Below are positions 1 through 6,120 of a stretch of 8,380 nt of DNA, piece after piece. Below the pieces are notes generated by a model, which ran no database searches, was not told the DNA's origin, and saw nothing but the letters and a program-made list of their open reading frames with translations. Each line of letters opens with the position of its first letter. The stretch's first letter is position 1. Origin of the DNA: an uncultured Atopobium sp. (GTDB lineage: Bacteria; Actinomycetota; Coriobacteriia; Coriobacteriales; Atopobiaceae); contig CAMXVQ010000041.1 in NCBI GenBank assembly GCA_947252455.1, forward strand, positions 1 to 8,380. Direction: 5' to 3'. A program made the position numbers and the translations under genes.

Positions 1-2
1 CA

Positions 3-143
3 ACTAAACATGCTGGCTTTGTTATTAATTTAGGCGGCGCAACGGCGCGTGATGTTCATAATGTTATTGAGCATGTTCAAGCCGAAATTAAACGTCAATT
101 TGATGTTGACCTTGAGCCCGAAGTGCGTTTCTTAGGCGAATAA
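3..143 (+). CDS. murB: UDP-N-acetylmuramate dehydrogenase MurB, C-terminal end only (partial)
   Basis: Only the last 46 codons and a TAA stop are in the window; the gene begins beyond the left edge. The visible tail contains KHAGFVINLGGATARDV, then an amphipathic helix, then a terminal DLEPEVRFLGE. This closely matches the C-terminal substrate-binding domain of MurB: the (K)HAGF-N-GGAT and LEPEVR-GE signatures are typical of it. MurB is the cytoplasmic FAD enzyme that reduces UDP-GlcNAc-enolpyruvate to UDP-MurNAc with NADPH, the second committed step of peptidoglycan synthesis. The frame is open from the first complete codon and the gene is followed 43 bp later by a hairpin terminator, so this is the 3' end of its transcription unit. 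The catalytic and FAD-binding domains cannot be inspected here, so the call rests on the tail alone. Confidence 0.88.
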   Translation, partial: TKHAGFVINLGGATARDVHNVIEHVQAEIKRQFDVDLEPEVRFLGE

Positions 144-185
144 CCTCACATTTCGCGCGAATTACTCTAGATATTTTATAAATTA

Positions 186-217
186 ACCTCCCGTTTATTC
201 AAAACGAGAGGTTTTTT
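186..217 (+). terminator. Intrinsic terminator of murB, possibly bidirectional
   Basis: ACCTC (186-190) pairs with GAGGT (208-212) and CGTTT (192-196) with AAACG (202-206), with one C/A mismatch between the two helices and a five-base loop. A run of six T follows directly (212-217), the classic rho-independent layout for murB on the plus strand. Read on the minus strand, the same hairpin is followed by TTAATTT, so it may also stop transcription of the convergent UPF0210 gene, though less strongly. Confidence 0.85.
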
Positions 218-262
218 CTTATGATTTACGCGCTCCTTATGCAACAACATGAGCGCATGCGT

Positions 263-1627
263 CTAATTTTTAAGTGAGTTTAAAGGCGCAGGGAATTGAC
301 CTTTTCGATGTGCAAAAACATTTCCTGCAAACGTGTTGAGTTTCATAACAGGAGCGGATCCAAATAATCCACCAAATTCCAGCATGTCGCCCACCTTTTT
401 CCCAAGTGCTGGAATAACGCGCACCGCAGTCGTTTTATTGTTAATAACGCCAATTGCCATTTCATCGGCGATAAGACCAGCAATAGCCTCTGTTGAAGTG
501 TCGCCTGGAACAGCAATCATATCAAGTCCTACCGAACATACGCATGTCATAGCTTCAAGCTTTTCTATGGAGAGCGCACCAGTTTGCGTGGCTTTGATCA
601 TGCCTGCATCTTCAGACACGGGAATAAATGCTCCCGATAAGCCGCCAACAAATGAACTTGCCATAACTCCGCCTTTTTTAACCGCGTCATTAAGCAGCGC
701 AAGCGCACACGTTGTTCCAGGTCCTCCGCATTGACCTACGCCAATGGTTTCTAGTATTTGAGCCACCGAATCTCCTGCTTGTGGGGTTGGGGCCAACGAT
801 AGATCAACAATTCCTTTAACGGCGCCTAAACGTTTTGCCGCCTCGCGGCTCATAAGCTCACCAGTGCGTGTAATTTTGAATGCAGTTTGTTTAATTACCT
901 CGGCAACCTCAGATATTGAAGCCGTTTGAGGTAGTTCTTGGAGCGCCGCATGCATAACTCCAGGTCCCGATACGCCTACATGGATAACGCAGTCGGCTTC
1001 ACCGCCGCCGTGTACGGCTCCTGCCATAAAAGGCGAGTCTTCAACCATGTTTGAAAAAACCACCAACTTTGTGGCGCCCAAGCATTGGTTGTCGCGCGTG
1101 AGCTCGGCGCAGCGCTTAATGGTTTGTGCCATAAGCCAAACAGCATCCATATTGATCCCCGCGCGCAAAGTTGCTACGTTTACCGAGGAACACACATGTT
1201 TTGTAGCTGCAAGTGCGTCTGGAATACTAGAAATAAGGCGCATGTCTGCTTCGCCAATACCTTTATGAACAAGTGCGGAGAATCCTCCGATAAAATCAAC
1301 GCCTAGCGTTTCGGCAGCTCTATCGAGGCATTGTGCAAGAGGGGTAAGATCTTTGTCCTTGCACGCAGCGGCTACGTAGGCAAGCGGTGTAACCGAGATT
1401 CGTTTATTTGCAATAGGGATGCCGTATTCACGCTCAAGATCACGCGCAACATCTACTAAGTTTTCTGCTTTAGAAACAATGCGATCGTATATTTTGGCGC
1501 ACATGCGCGAGATATTTTCATCAGCACAGGCATGTAGCGAAATACCCATGGTTATGGTGCGCAAGTCAAGATTTTGCTGGTGAACCATTGTTTGAGTTTC
1601 ATATACTTCTTGAGGTGTGATTGCCAT
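263..1627 (-). CDS. UPF0210 / DUF711 family protein ('PFL family protein') of unknown function
   Basis: This 454-residue protein matches the UPF0210 (DUF711) family along its whole length. Recognisable blocks are GGFSALVHKG (114-123), HGGGEAD (206-212), VGVSGPGV (217-224), LAPTPQAGDSVA (278-289), GQCGGPGTT (298-306), VGGLSGAFIPVSEDAGM (327-343), IAVPGDT (371-377) and FGGLFGSAPV (418-427). The family is often labelled 'PFL family' from a distant resemblance to pyruvate formate-lyase, but I see no glycyl-radical RxxGY motif, so no such activity should be assumed. No signal peptide or membrane segment is visible; it should be cytoplasmic. The ATG at 1625-1627 is preceded by AGGGAGGG ten bases upstream, which fixes the start. 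In many genomes this gene directly follows a small ACT-domain (UPF0237) gene. Here the upstream neighbour is instead a HAD phosphatase on the same strand, 113 bp away, so the usual partner is missing. Family assignment is secure; function is unknown. Confidence 0.93.
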   Translation of the reverse strand: MAITPQEVYETQTMVHQQNLDLRTITMGISLHACADENISRMCAKIYDRIVSKAENLVDVARDLEREYGIPIANKRISVTPLAYVAAACKDKDLTPLAQCLDRAAETLGVDFIGGFSALVHKGIGEADMRLISSIPDALAATKHVCSSVNVATLRAGINMDAVWLMAQTIKRCAELTRDNQCLGATKLVVFSNMVEDSPFMAGAVHGGGEADCVIHVGVSGPGVMHAALQELPQTASISEVAEVIKQTAFKITRTGELMSREAAKRLGAVKGIVDLSLAPTPQAGDSVAQILETIGVGQCGGPGTTCALALLNDAVKKGGVMASSFVGGLSGAFIPVSEDAGMIKATQTGALSIEKLEAMTCVCSVGLDMIAVPGDTSTEAIAGLIADEMAIGVINNKTTAVRVIPALGKKVGDMLEFGGLFGSAPVMKLNTFAGNVFAHRKGQFPAPLNSLKN

Positions 1628-1653
1628 GGCGTATATTCCCTCCCTAACATAAG

Positions 1654-1701
1654 CGTACTATGTTTAAGTCGTACTATGTTTGTGTCTTACTATAACTCAT
1701 G
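1654..1701. repeat. Three 16-bp tandem repeats in the leader of the UPF0210 gene
   Basis: CGTACTATGTTTAAGT (1654-1669) is followed head-to-tail by CGTACTATGTTTGTGT (1670-1685) and by a degenerate third unit, CTTACTATAACTCATG (1686-1701). The first two share a perfect 12-bp core. The array ends about 9 bp upstream of the ribosome-binding site of the minus-strand UPF0210 gene, so it lies in its promoter or 5' leader. On the gene's own strand the core reads AAACATAGTACG, and the third unit supplies a TATAGT that could serve as a -10 box. It could be a multi-copy operator or a slippage product; the sequence alone does not decide. Confidence 0.7.
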
Positions 1702-1740
1702 CGTGCGTTTTTGTGCACGGTACTCGTGTGTTGTGTGCGA

Positions 1741-2532
1741 TTAGATAAGTCCTAGTTGCTTGCATGCAAAATAAATGCCATCGTCATCAATATCACGCGT
1801 GATGAATTCGCTTTTATCTTTAATACAATCTTGAGCATTTCCCATAGCCACGCTATGAGCGCATACGTCAAAAATACCCATGTCATTGCCCCCGTCACCA
1901 AAGCAGATAACTTGGTCGGCACTCAAATTAAAATGTTCCAACATAATGCGCGTACCTTTGGATTTTCCGCCTTCACAAGGCATAACGTCGATAAATTTAT
2001 CATCCCAACGCGCATATTTTAAGTCGTGCGTTTTGTCAAAGATAAGATGCTCTTCGCCTGGGTAAAGATAGGCATTCAGCTGAAAGACATCGTGTGTAAG
2101 TGCGCGTGAAACATCGCGAACTTCGTAGTGTTGATTGACAAACTGCTCCATATCTATAACACGCTGGCTGCGGTCGCTTACGTAATAACAATCAAGTTCT
2201 TGAAATTGACAAGAATATAAACCCTGTTTAACTTGGGCAACAACAATTTCTATATCATGCTTGCTAATAGGGCATGAATATAAAACTTTATCTTGTGCAA
2301 GGCAATATTGTCCATTAATAGTAATAGCAGCCTCAAATGGAGTGGTGTCTATAATATCAAGCATGTACGTTGGCCTACCTGTTGCCAAAATCGGCATAAT
2401 GCCATGGCGCTTGAGCTCTTTAACAGCATGAATTGCGGAGGCAGGCTCGCTATTGGTTGTGTGACTAAACAGTGTTCCGTCTACATCAAAAAAAGCCGCT
2501 TTAATACCCGAAAGTTTTTTCCAAGGTTTCAC
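1741..2532 (-). CDS. Cof-type HAD-IIB family phosphatase
   Basis: This 263-residue protein has all four haloacid dehalogenase motifs in Cof-subfamily (HAD-IIB) arrangement. Motif I is FFDVDGTL, with nucleophile Asp16 and acid/base Asp18. Motif II is ILATGRPT with Thr51. Motif III is the lysine of GGKSKGT, probably Lys192. Motif IV is GDGGNDMGIF, with Mg-binding Asp213 and Asp217. The roughly 100-residue stretch between motifs II and III is the type C2B cap that selects the substrate. These enzymes are cytoplasmic Mg-dependent phosphatases acting on sugar phosphates, FMN, PLP or similar metabolites; the substrate cannot be read from the sequence. The start is GTG at 2530-2532, supported by AAGGAGA six bases upstream and by motif I lying at the normal distance from the N-terminus. 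A perfect 19-bp palindrome lies immediately upstream of the ribosome-binding site. It could be co-transcribed with the UPF0210 gene 113 bp downstream, though the repeats between them suggest a separate promoter. Confidence 0.93.
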   Translation of the reverse strand: MKPWKKLSGIKAAFFDVDGTLFSHTTNSEPASAIHAVKELKRHGIMPILATGRPTYMLDIIDTTPFEAAITINGQYCLAQDKVLYSCPISKHDIEIVVAQVKQGLYSCQFQELDCYYVSDRSQRVIDMEQFVNQHYEVRDVSRALTHDVFQLNAYLYPGEEHLIFDKTHDLKYARWDDKFIDVMPCEGGKSKGTRIMLEHFNLSADQVICFGDGGNDMGIFDVCAHSVAMGNAQDCIKDKSEFITRDIDDDGIYFACKQLGLI

Positions 2533-2544
2533 AAATTCTCCTTT

Positions 2545-2563
2545 ATCGTAGGTTACCTACGAT
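2545..2563. promoter_or_regulatory. Perfect 19-bp palindrome, probable operator of the HAD gene
   Basis: ATCGTAGGTTACCTACGAT has two perfect 9-bp arms around a single central base and ends one base before the AAAGGAG ribosome-binding site of the minus-strand HAD gene. Such symmetry and position are typical of a binding site for a dimeric repressor. The AGGT half-site core resembles DtxR/MntR-type metalloregulator operators, but this is too weak to name the regulator. In RNA it could also form an eight-pair hairpin with a three-base loop next to the ribosome-binding site. A partial extra copy, CGTAGTACC on the minus strand, sits at 2565-2573. Confidence 0.6.
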
Positions 2564-2860
2564 TGGTACTACGTCGCGCTTTTTGCAGTTTTATAAGCTG
2601 GCGTATAGTGTGTAATAGATTGACATGTACTTTTAATCATACAGAACATCTAAGACGTGTGGTTGATGTGAGCATATCGTCAAAGTTTGTACATAAGAAT
2701 AATGTTTGCAATTTTGGTGGCTGGCACAATTGTGACCATCTTGAATATGGTTACTCTGTAAATTTTTTCGCCTTTGGTGCTCTCGACTGAGCAAATAACA
2801 AGCATTGAACAGGAGCTTCCATATAAACCTTTTTTGTCAAGACCCAAAATAAAGAAAAAT

Positions 2861-2908
2861 TCACAAGATATTGGGGAAATTTGCTTGCATTAACACTACA
2901 GGTTGTGG
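2861..2908. promoter_or_regulatory. Pair of NrdR-box-like sites upstream of nrdD
   Basis: TCACAAGATATTGGGG (2861-2876) and ACACTACAGGTTGTGG (2893-2908) each match 12 of 16 positions of the established NrdR consensus acaCwAtATaTwGtgt, by my hand count. Their starts are 32 bp apart, i.e. about three helical turns, which is the spacing normally seen for paired NrdR boxes. NrdR is the ATP-cone/zinc-finger repressor that shuts ribonucleotide reductase operons when dATP is high. The pair lies 90 bp upstream of the nrdD start. A weak promoter (TTGCAT 2885-2890, 18-bp spacer, extended TGG-CAAGAT 2909-2914) would overlap the second box. The nrdR gene itself is not in the window. Confidence 0.65.
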
Positions 2909-2998
2909 CAAGATAGAACACGCACACAAAGCATACCTTATGAGTCTGTGCAAAATTTAATGTACATAAACTTTTATTTTTTGCGTTGAGGAGCAACC

Positions 2999-5221
2999 AT
3001 GAAGATTATTAAGCGCAATGGTTCTGAGGTGGAGTTTGACCTTCACAAAATCATAAACGCTATTTCTGCAGCCAATAAAGAAGTCCCCGAAGACGAGCGA
3101 TTAACCGAGCGCGAGATTACCTTTGCTTCTCTTAACGTAGAAGATCTGTGTAAAAATGCTGGTCATACGGTTACGGTTGAAGAAATTCAGGATATGGTTG
3201 AAGACCAAATTATGGCGCTTAACCATTTTAGTGTTGCACGTAAATACATCATTTATCGTTACTTACAAGCACAAAAGCGTCACCGCAACACAACAGACGA
3301 TACCATCTTGTCACTTATTGAATCAAATAACGAAGAAGTTAAGCAAGAAAACTCCAACAAGAATCCTTCCGTTGTTTCGGTTCAGCGCGATTACATGGCA
3401 GGAGAGGTTTCAAAAGACTTGGCAATGCGTGAGTTGTTGCCACAAGATGTTGTTCAAGCGCATAAAGATGGACTCATCCATTTTCATGATGCTGATTATT
3501 ATGCTCAGCACATGCATAACTGTGATCTGGTTAATCTTGATGACATGCTTCAAAATGGTACGGTTATTTCGGGAACTATGATCGAAAAACCACACAGCTT
3601 TTCTACTGCCTGCAACATTGCAACGCAGATCATAGCTCAAGTTGCATCGTCACAATATGGCGGTCAGTCTATCTCCCTTGCTCATTTAGCGCCTTTTATT
3701 GAGGTATCTCGTAAAAAAATACGTGGTCAGGTATTAGCCGAGCTTGAACTTATTGGGACTCAACTCGATGAAGATAAAGTTAACGATTTGGTTGAAAAGC
3801 GCCTGCGTGAAGAGGTTTCGCGTGGTGTGCAAACTATTCAGTATCAAGTTGTTACGCTTATGACTACCAATGGTCAAGCGCCCTTTATTACCGTATTTAT
3901 GTATCTTAACGAGGCGCGCAACGAGCAAGAAAAGAAAGATTTGGCGCTGTGTATTGAAGAAATGCTCAAGCAACGCTATCAAGGCGTAAAGAATGAGGCA
4001 GGCGTATGGATTACTCCTGCATTCCCTAAGTTGATTTATGTGCTTGAAGACGACAATATCCATGAAGACGATCCATATTTCTATCTTACAAAATTAGCTG
4101 CAAAGTGCTCTGCGCGTCGTTTAGTTCCAGATTACATTTCCGAGAAAAAAATGCGCGAGTATAAGCTCTCTACAGGTGAAAAAGTGGGACATGGAGATGT
4201 GTTTACCTGCATGGGATGTCGTTCATTTTTAACGCCCGATCGTTCCAAAGGTGGCTACAACAATATTGCCAACGCTCAAAACTATGTTGAGGGTAAGCCA
4301 AAGTATTATGGCCGCTTTAATCAAGGAGTTGTAACTATTAACCTTCCTGACGTTGCGCTTTCTTCGGGCGGCGATATGGATAAGTTCTGGAAGATATTTG
4401 ACGAGCGTTTGGAGCTTTGCCACCGCGCGCTTCGTTGTCGTCATGACCGTTTGTGTGGAACACTTTCAGATGCGGCGCCTATCTTGTGGCAATATGGAGC
4501 GCTTGCTCGCCTTAAAAAGGGCGAAGTTATAGATAAGCTGCTCTACGATGGATATTCTACTATTTCGCTGGGATATGCTGGTTTGTATGAATGCGTTAAA
4601 TATATGACCGGGCACAGCCACACCGATAAAGAGGCAACTCCATTTGCACTTGCAGTTATGCAGCGTATGGATGATAAGTGCGACGAATGGAAACAAGCAG
4701 AAAATATCGACTACTCGCTGTATGGCACGCCACTTGAGTCCACTACATACAAGTTTGCAAAAGCACTTCAGAAGCGATTTGGTGTTATTAAAGGCATTAC
4801 CGATCATGGATATGTTACTAATTCGTACCATGTTAACGTTCGTGAGAAAATTGATGCGTTCACTAAGCTTAAATTTGAAAGCGAATTTCAACGTTTGTCG
4901 CCAGGAGGAGCAATCTCTTATGTTGAGGTTCCTAACTTGCAAGACAATTTGGAAGCTGTTATTCGTGTAATTCAGTATATTTACGAAAATATTATGTATG
5001 CCGAGCTTAATACCAAAAGCGACTATTGCCAAAATTGTGGTTACGATGGAGAAATCCAAATTAAAGAAGATGACGGAAAACTCATTTGGGAATGCCCCAA
5101 CTGCAAGAATAGGGATCAGACTAAAATGAACGTTGCGCGTCGTACCTGTGGATATATTGGAACGCAGTTCTGGAATCAAGGTCGTACCCAAGAGATAAAA
5201 GATCGCGTGTTACACTTATAA
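2999..5221 (+). CDS. nrdD: Anaerobic (class III) ribonucleoside-triphosphate reductase, large subunit
   Basis: This 740-residue protein is a full-length NrdD, reducing ribonucleoside triphosphates to dNTPs under anoxia in the cytoplasm. Residues 1 to about 95 (KRNGSEVEFDLHKIINAI onward) form an ATP-cone, the allosteric domain that senses ATP/dATP. The catalytic ten-stranded barrel follows, with HNCDLVNLDDM (Cys175) near its start. CMGCRSFL (Cys404, Cys407) lies in the region where the transient thiyl-radical cysteine is expected. Near the C-terminus a zinc site is formed by CQNC (677-680) and CPNC (699-702). It is followed by RRTCGYIG, in which Gly718 is the residue that carries the glycyl radical. 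Nothing essential is missing. The ATG at 2999 follows GAGGAG by five bases. The partner nrdG lies 279 bp downstream on the same strand, and paired NrdR-box-like sites upstream suggest dATP-dependent repression. The exact electron-donor subclass (formate or thioredoxin-like) was not resolved. Confidence 0.98.
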   Translation: MKIIKRNGSEVEFDLHKIINAISAANKEVPEDERLTEREITFASLNVEDLCKNAGHTVTVEEIQDMVEDQIMALNHFSVARKYIIYRYLQAQKRHRNTTDDTILSLIESNNEEVKQENSNKNPSVVSVQRDYMAGEVSKDLAMRELLPQDVVQAHKDGLIHFHDADYYAQHMHNCDLVNLDDMLQNGTVISGTMIEKPHSFSTACNIATQIIAQVASSQYGGQSISLAHLAPFIEVSRKKIRGQVLAELELIGTQLDEDKVNDLVEKRLREEVSRGVQTIQYQVVTLMTTNGQAPFITVFMYLNEARNEQEKKDLALCIEEMLKQRYQGVKNEAGVWITPAFPKLIYVLEDDNIHEDDPYFYLTKLAAKCSARRLVPDYISEKKMREYKLSTGEKVGHGDVFTCMGCRSFLTPDRSKGGYNNIANAQNYVEGKPKYYGRFNQGVVTINLPDVALSSGGDMDKFWKIFDERLELCHRALRCRHDRLCGTLSDAAPILWQYGALARLKKGEVIDKLLYDGYSTISLGYAGLYECVKYMTGHSHTDKEATPFALAVMQRMDDKCDEWKQAENIDYSLYGTPLESTTYKFAKALQKRFGVIKGITDHGYVTNSYHVNVREKIDAFTKLKFESEFQRLSPGGAISYVEVPNLQDNLEAVIRVIQYIYENIMYAELNTKSDYCQNCGYDGEIQIKEDDGKLIWECPNCKNRDQTKMNVARRTCGYIGTQFWNQGRTQEIKDRVLHL

Positions 5222-5231
5222 ACACAAGATG

Positions 5232-5270
5232 TATCCCTCCTAAGGCGCATGAGTGTTGTTGGGAGGGATA
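5232..5270 (+). terminator. Hairpin just downstream of nrdD, possible weak terminator or attenuator
   Basis: A perfect 9-bp stem (TATCCCTCC with GGAGGGATA) closes a 21-base loop. What follows is TTTATATATG, with too few consecutive T for a strong intrinsic terminator, so partial readthrough into nrdG is plausible. The 3' arm contains GGGAGGG, which looks like a ribosome-binding site and would be masked when the hairpin forms. Confidence 0.4.
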
Positions 5271-5308
5271 TTTATATATGTTGGAGTGGGGAGGAGTAGA
5301 CACCCTTC

Positions 5309-5330
5309 ACGCTTTGTCTTAAAGCGTTTT
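5309..5330 (+). terminator. Short hairpin with T tail in the nrdD-nrdG spacer
   Basis: ACGCTTT (5309-5315) and AAAGCGT (5321-5327) form a 7-bp stem with a five-base loop, and the T run at 5327-5330 follows. The geometry is that of a weak intrinsic terminator; only four T follow the stem, so it may attenuate rather than stop transcription before nrdG. It may instead be part of a larger fold closed by ACACCCT and AGGGTGT. Confidence 0.4.
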
Positions 5331-5500
5331 GTCAGTTGAATGTGTCTTTGGGTAGGGTGTAAACCTTGCCTTTGAGCGAAGAACATGCTTTGTTATTGCA
5401 CTGGTGTGCGCCGTGCTTTGATTTTGCATGCGGACATGTAGGCATGAGACGCACATGATGTTTTGTACAAGATTTAGATATGTAGTGAACAGGAACGAAT

Positions 5501-6049
5501 GTGAATTACGCCACCATTAAATATTGCGATGTTGCCAATGGTACTGGCGTAAGAACCGTTTTATTTGTTTCTGGTTGTCGTCTGCATTGTCCGTTTTGTT
5601 TTAATGAGGCAGCGTGGAATTTTCATGCGGGAACTCCATTTACCAAAGACGTTGAAGATACTATTATCGAAAGCTTAAAGCCGGTGTACATAGACGGTTT
5701 ATCGGTTTTGGGAGGAGAACCCACCGAGCCCGAGAATCAAGAGGGTTTGGTAGACTTCATGGAGCGCGTTCGCAATCTGTTTCCTCAAAAAAGTATATGG
5801 ATGTATACCGGTCACACCTGGGATCAGCTTATGCCTGGAGGTTGTCAATATACGCCTTTTACCATGAGAATCCTTAAAACGCTTGATGTTTTAGTTGATG
5901 GCCCTTTTATTCAAGCACAAAAAGATATAACGCTGAGATTTAGAGGTTCAGCCAATCAACGTCTGATAGATGTACCTCAATCTTTAGCGCAAAATCGCGT
6001 TATTTTGTGGCACGATGATCCGCTTTTTGATTCGCACACGTGGGATTAG
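5501..6049 (+). CDS. nrdG: Anaerobic ribonucleotide reductase-activating protein (radical SAM activase)
   Basis: This 182-residue protein is NrdG, the activase that uses a reduced 4Fe-4S cluster and S-adenosylmethionine to abstract a hydrogen from the C-terminal glycine of NrdD and so install its glycyl radical. The radical-SAM cluster ligands are Cys26, Cys30 and Cys33 in SGCRLHCPFC (CxxxCxxC). The SAM-contacting GGEP motif is at 71-74, and the C-terminal RFRGSANQRLIDVPQSL is characteristic of NrdG. Length is normal for the family (about 150-200). The start is GTG: the frame has a TGA 13 bases upstream, and MNYATIKYCDVANGTGVR aligns with the typical NrdG N-terminus. The ribosome-binding site (AGGA, six bases upstream) is weaker than that of nrdD, which would fit a lower dose of the activase. 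It is probably expressed with nrdD, although the spacer between them could contain its own promoter. Confidence 0.97.
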   Translation: MNYATIKYCDVANGTGVRTVLFVSGCRLHCPFCFNEAAWNFHAGTPFTKDVEDTIIESLKPVYIDGLSVLGGEPTEPENQEGLVDFMERVRNLFPQKSIWMYTGHTWDQLMPGGCQYTPFTMRILKTLDVLVDGPFIQAQKDITLRFRGSANQRLIDVPQSLAQNRVILWHDDPLFDSHTWD

Positions 6050-6051
6050 CG

Positions 6052-6116
6052 CTGTGACGGCGTACTGTAACATTGCGCTGTGATATTGTGCTGTGACGAC
6101 GCGTTGTGAAGTTTTA
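6052..6116. repeat. Degenerate tandem array, 13-bp period, about five copies
   Basis: Starting two bases after the nrdG stop, units are CTGTGACGGCGTA (6052), CTGTAACATTGCG (6065), CTGTGATATTGTG (6078), CTGTGACGACGCG (6091) and a fading TTGTGAAGTTTTA (6104). The first six bases are almost invariant, while the rest drifts. It is non-coding on the plus strand and would lie in the 3' untranslated part of the nrdG transcript. The divergence suggests it is older than the neighbouring 14-bp array. Confidence 0.75.
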
Positions 6117-6120
6117 GATG

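Larger units (their letters stand above)
2533..2998. other. 466-bp divergent intergenic region between the HAD gene and nrdD
   Basis: Reading from the HAD side, this region holds that gene's ribosome-binding site and a 19-bp palindrome (2545-2563). A TATAAA on the minus strand (2590-2595) could be a -10 box, but without a convincing -35 partner. Then comes about 200 bp with no open frame I would trust. A TTGACA at 2620-2625 on the plus strand has no good -10 match, and CACAATTGTG (2725-2734) is a perfect 10-bp palindrome. An A/T-rich tract at 2820-2860 leads into two NrdR-box-like sites. The last 90 bp before nrdD are a leader ending in GAGGAG (2988-2993), five bases before the ATG. No riboswitch or tRNA fold was recognised. 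Confidence 0.6.
5222..5500 (+). other. Structured 279-bp spacer between nrdD and nrdG
   Basis: No convincing gene is present. Starting 11 bp after nrdD, TATCCCTCC (5232-5240) pairs perfectly with GGAGGGATA (5262-5270) across a 21-base loop. ACGCTTT (5309-5315) pairs with AAAGCGT (5321-5327) across five bases and is followed by TTTT. An outer stem, ACACCCT (5300-5306) with AGGGTGT (5354-5360), could enclose the second hairpin. A weak promoter is conceivable (TTGAAT 5336-5341, 16-bp spacer, TGTAAA 5358-5363). A 15-bp near-repeat occurs at 5386-5400 and 5414-5428. The spacer ends with AGGA, a modest ribosome-binding site six bases before the nrdG GTG. NrdD and NrdG genes are usually adjacent, so this long structured gap is uncommon. 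Confidence 0.6.

Noticed and set aside
230..256. GCGCTC / GAGCGC hairpin downstream of the UPF0210 gene
   Set aside because: The stem is only six pairs with a 15-base loop and no T tract on either strand, so it is not a convincing terminator; the 186-217 hairpin is better.
263..1627. Calling the UPF0210 protein a pyruvate formate-lyase
   Set aside because: No C-terminal glycyl-radical RxxGY motif or Cys-Cys active site is present, and the length is about 60 percent of true PFL; 'PFL family' is only a historical label.
2293..2790. 165-codon plus-strand frame overlapping the HAD gene and the intergenic region
   Set aside because: More than half is antisense to a well-supported phosphatase gene, the composition is low-complexity and cysteine/histidine-rich as expected of a shadow frame, and no family is recognisable.
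4466..5191. 241-codon open frame on the minus strand opposite nrdD
   Set aside because: It lies entirely within the nrdD coding strand's complement, has no recognisable family and no ribosome-binding site that I could support. nrdD above it is intact with all its motifs.
5427..5457. CATG repeated with 8, 8 and 11 bp spacing upstream of nrdG
   Set aside because: A four-base word is too short to distinguish from chance and the spacing breaks at the last copy.
6052..6110. Repeated TGTGA words as CRP/FNR-type sites
   Set aside because: They arise from the 13-bp tandem repeat, lack the inverted partner half-sites, and lie downstream of a gene and not in a promoter.
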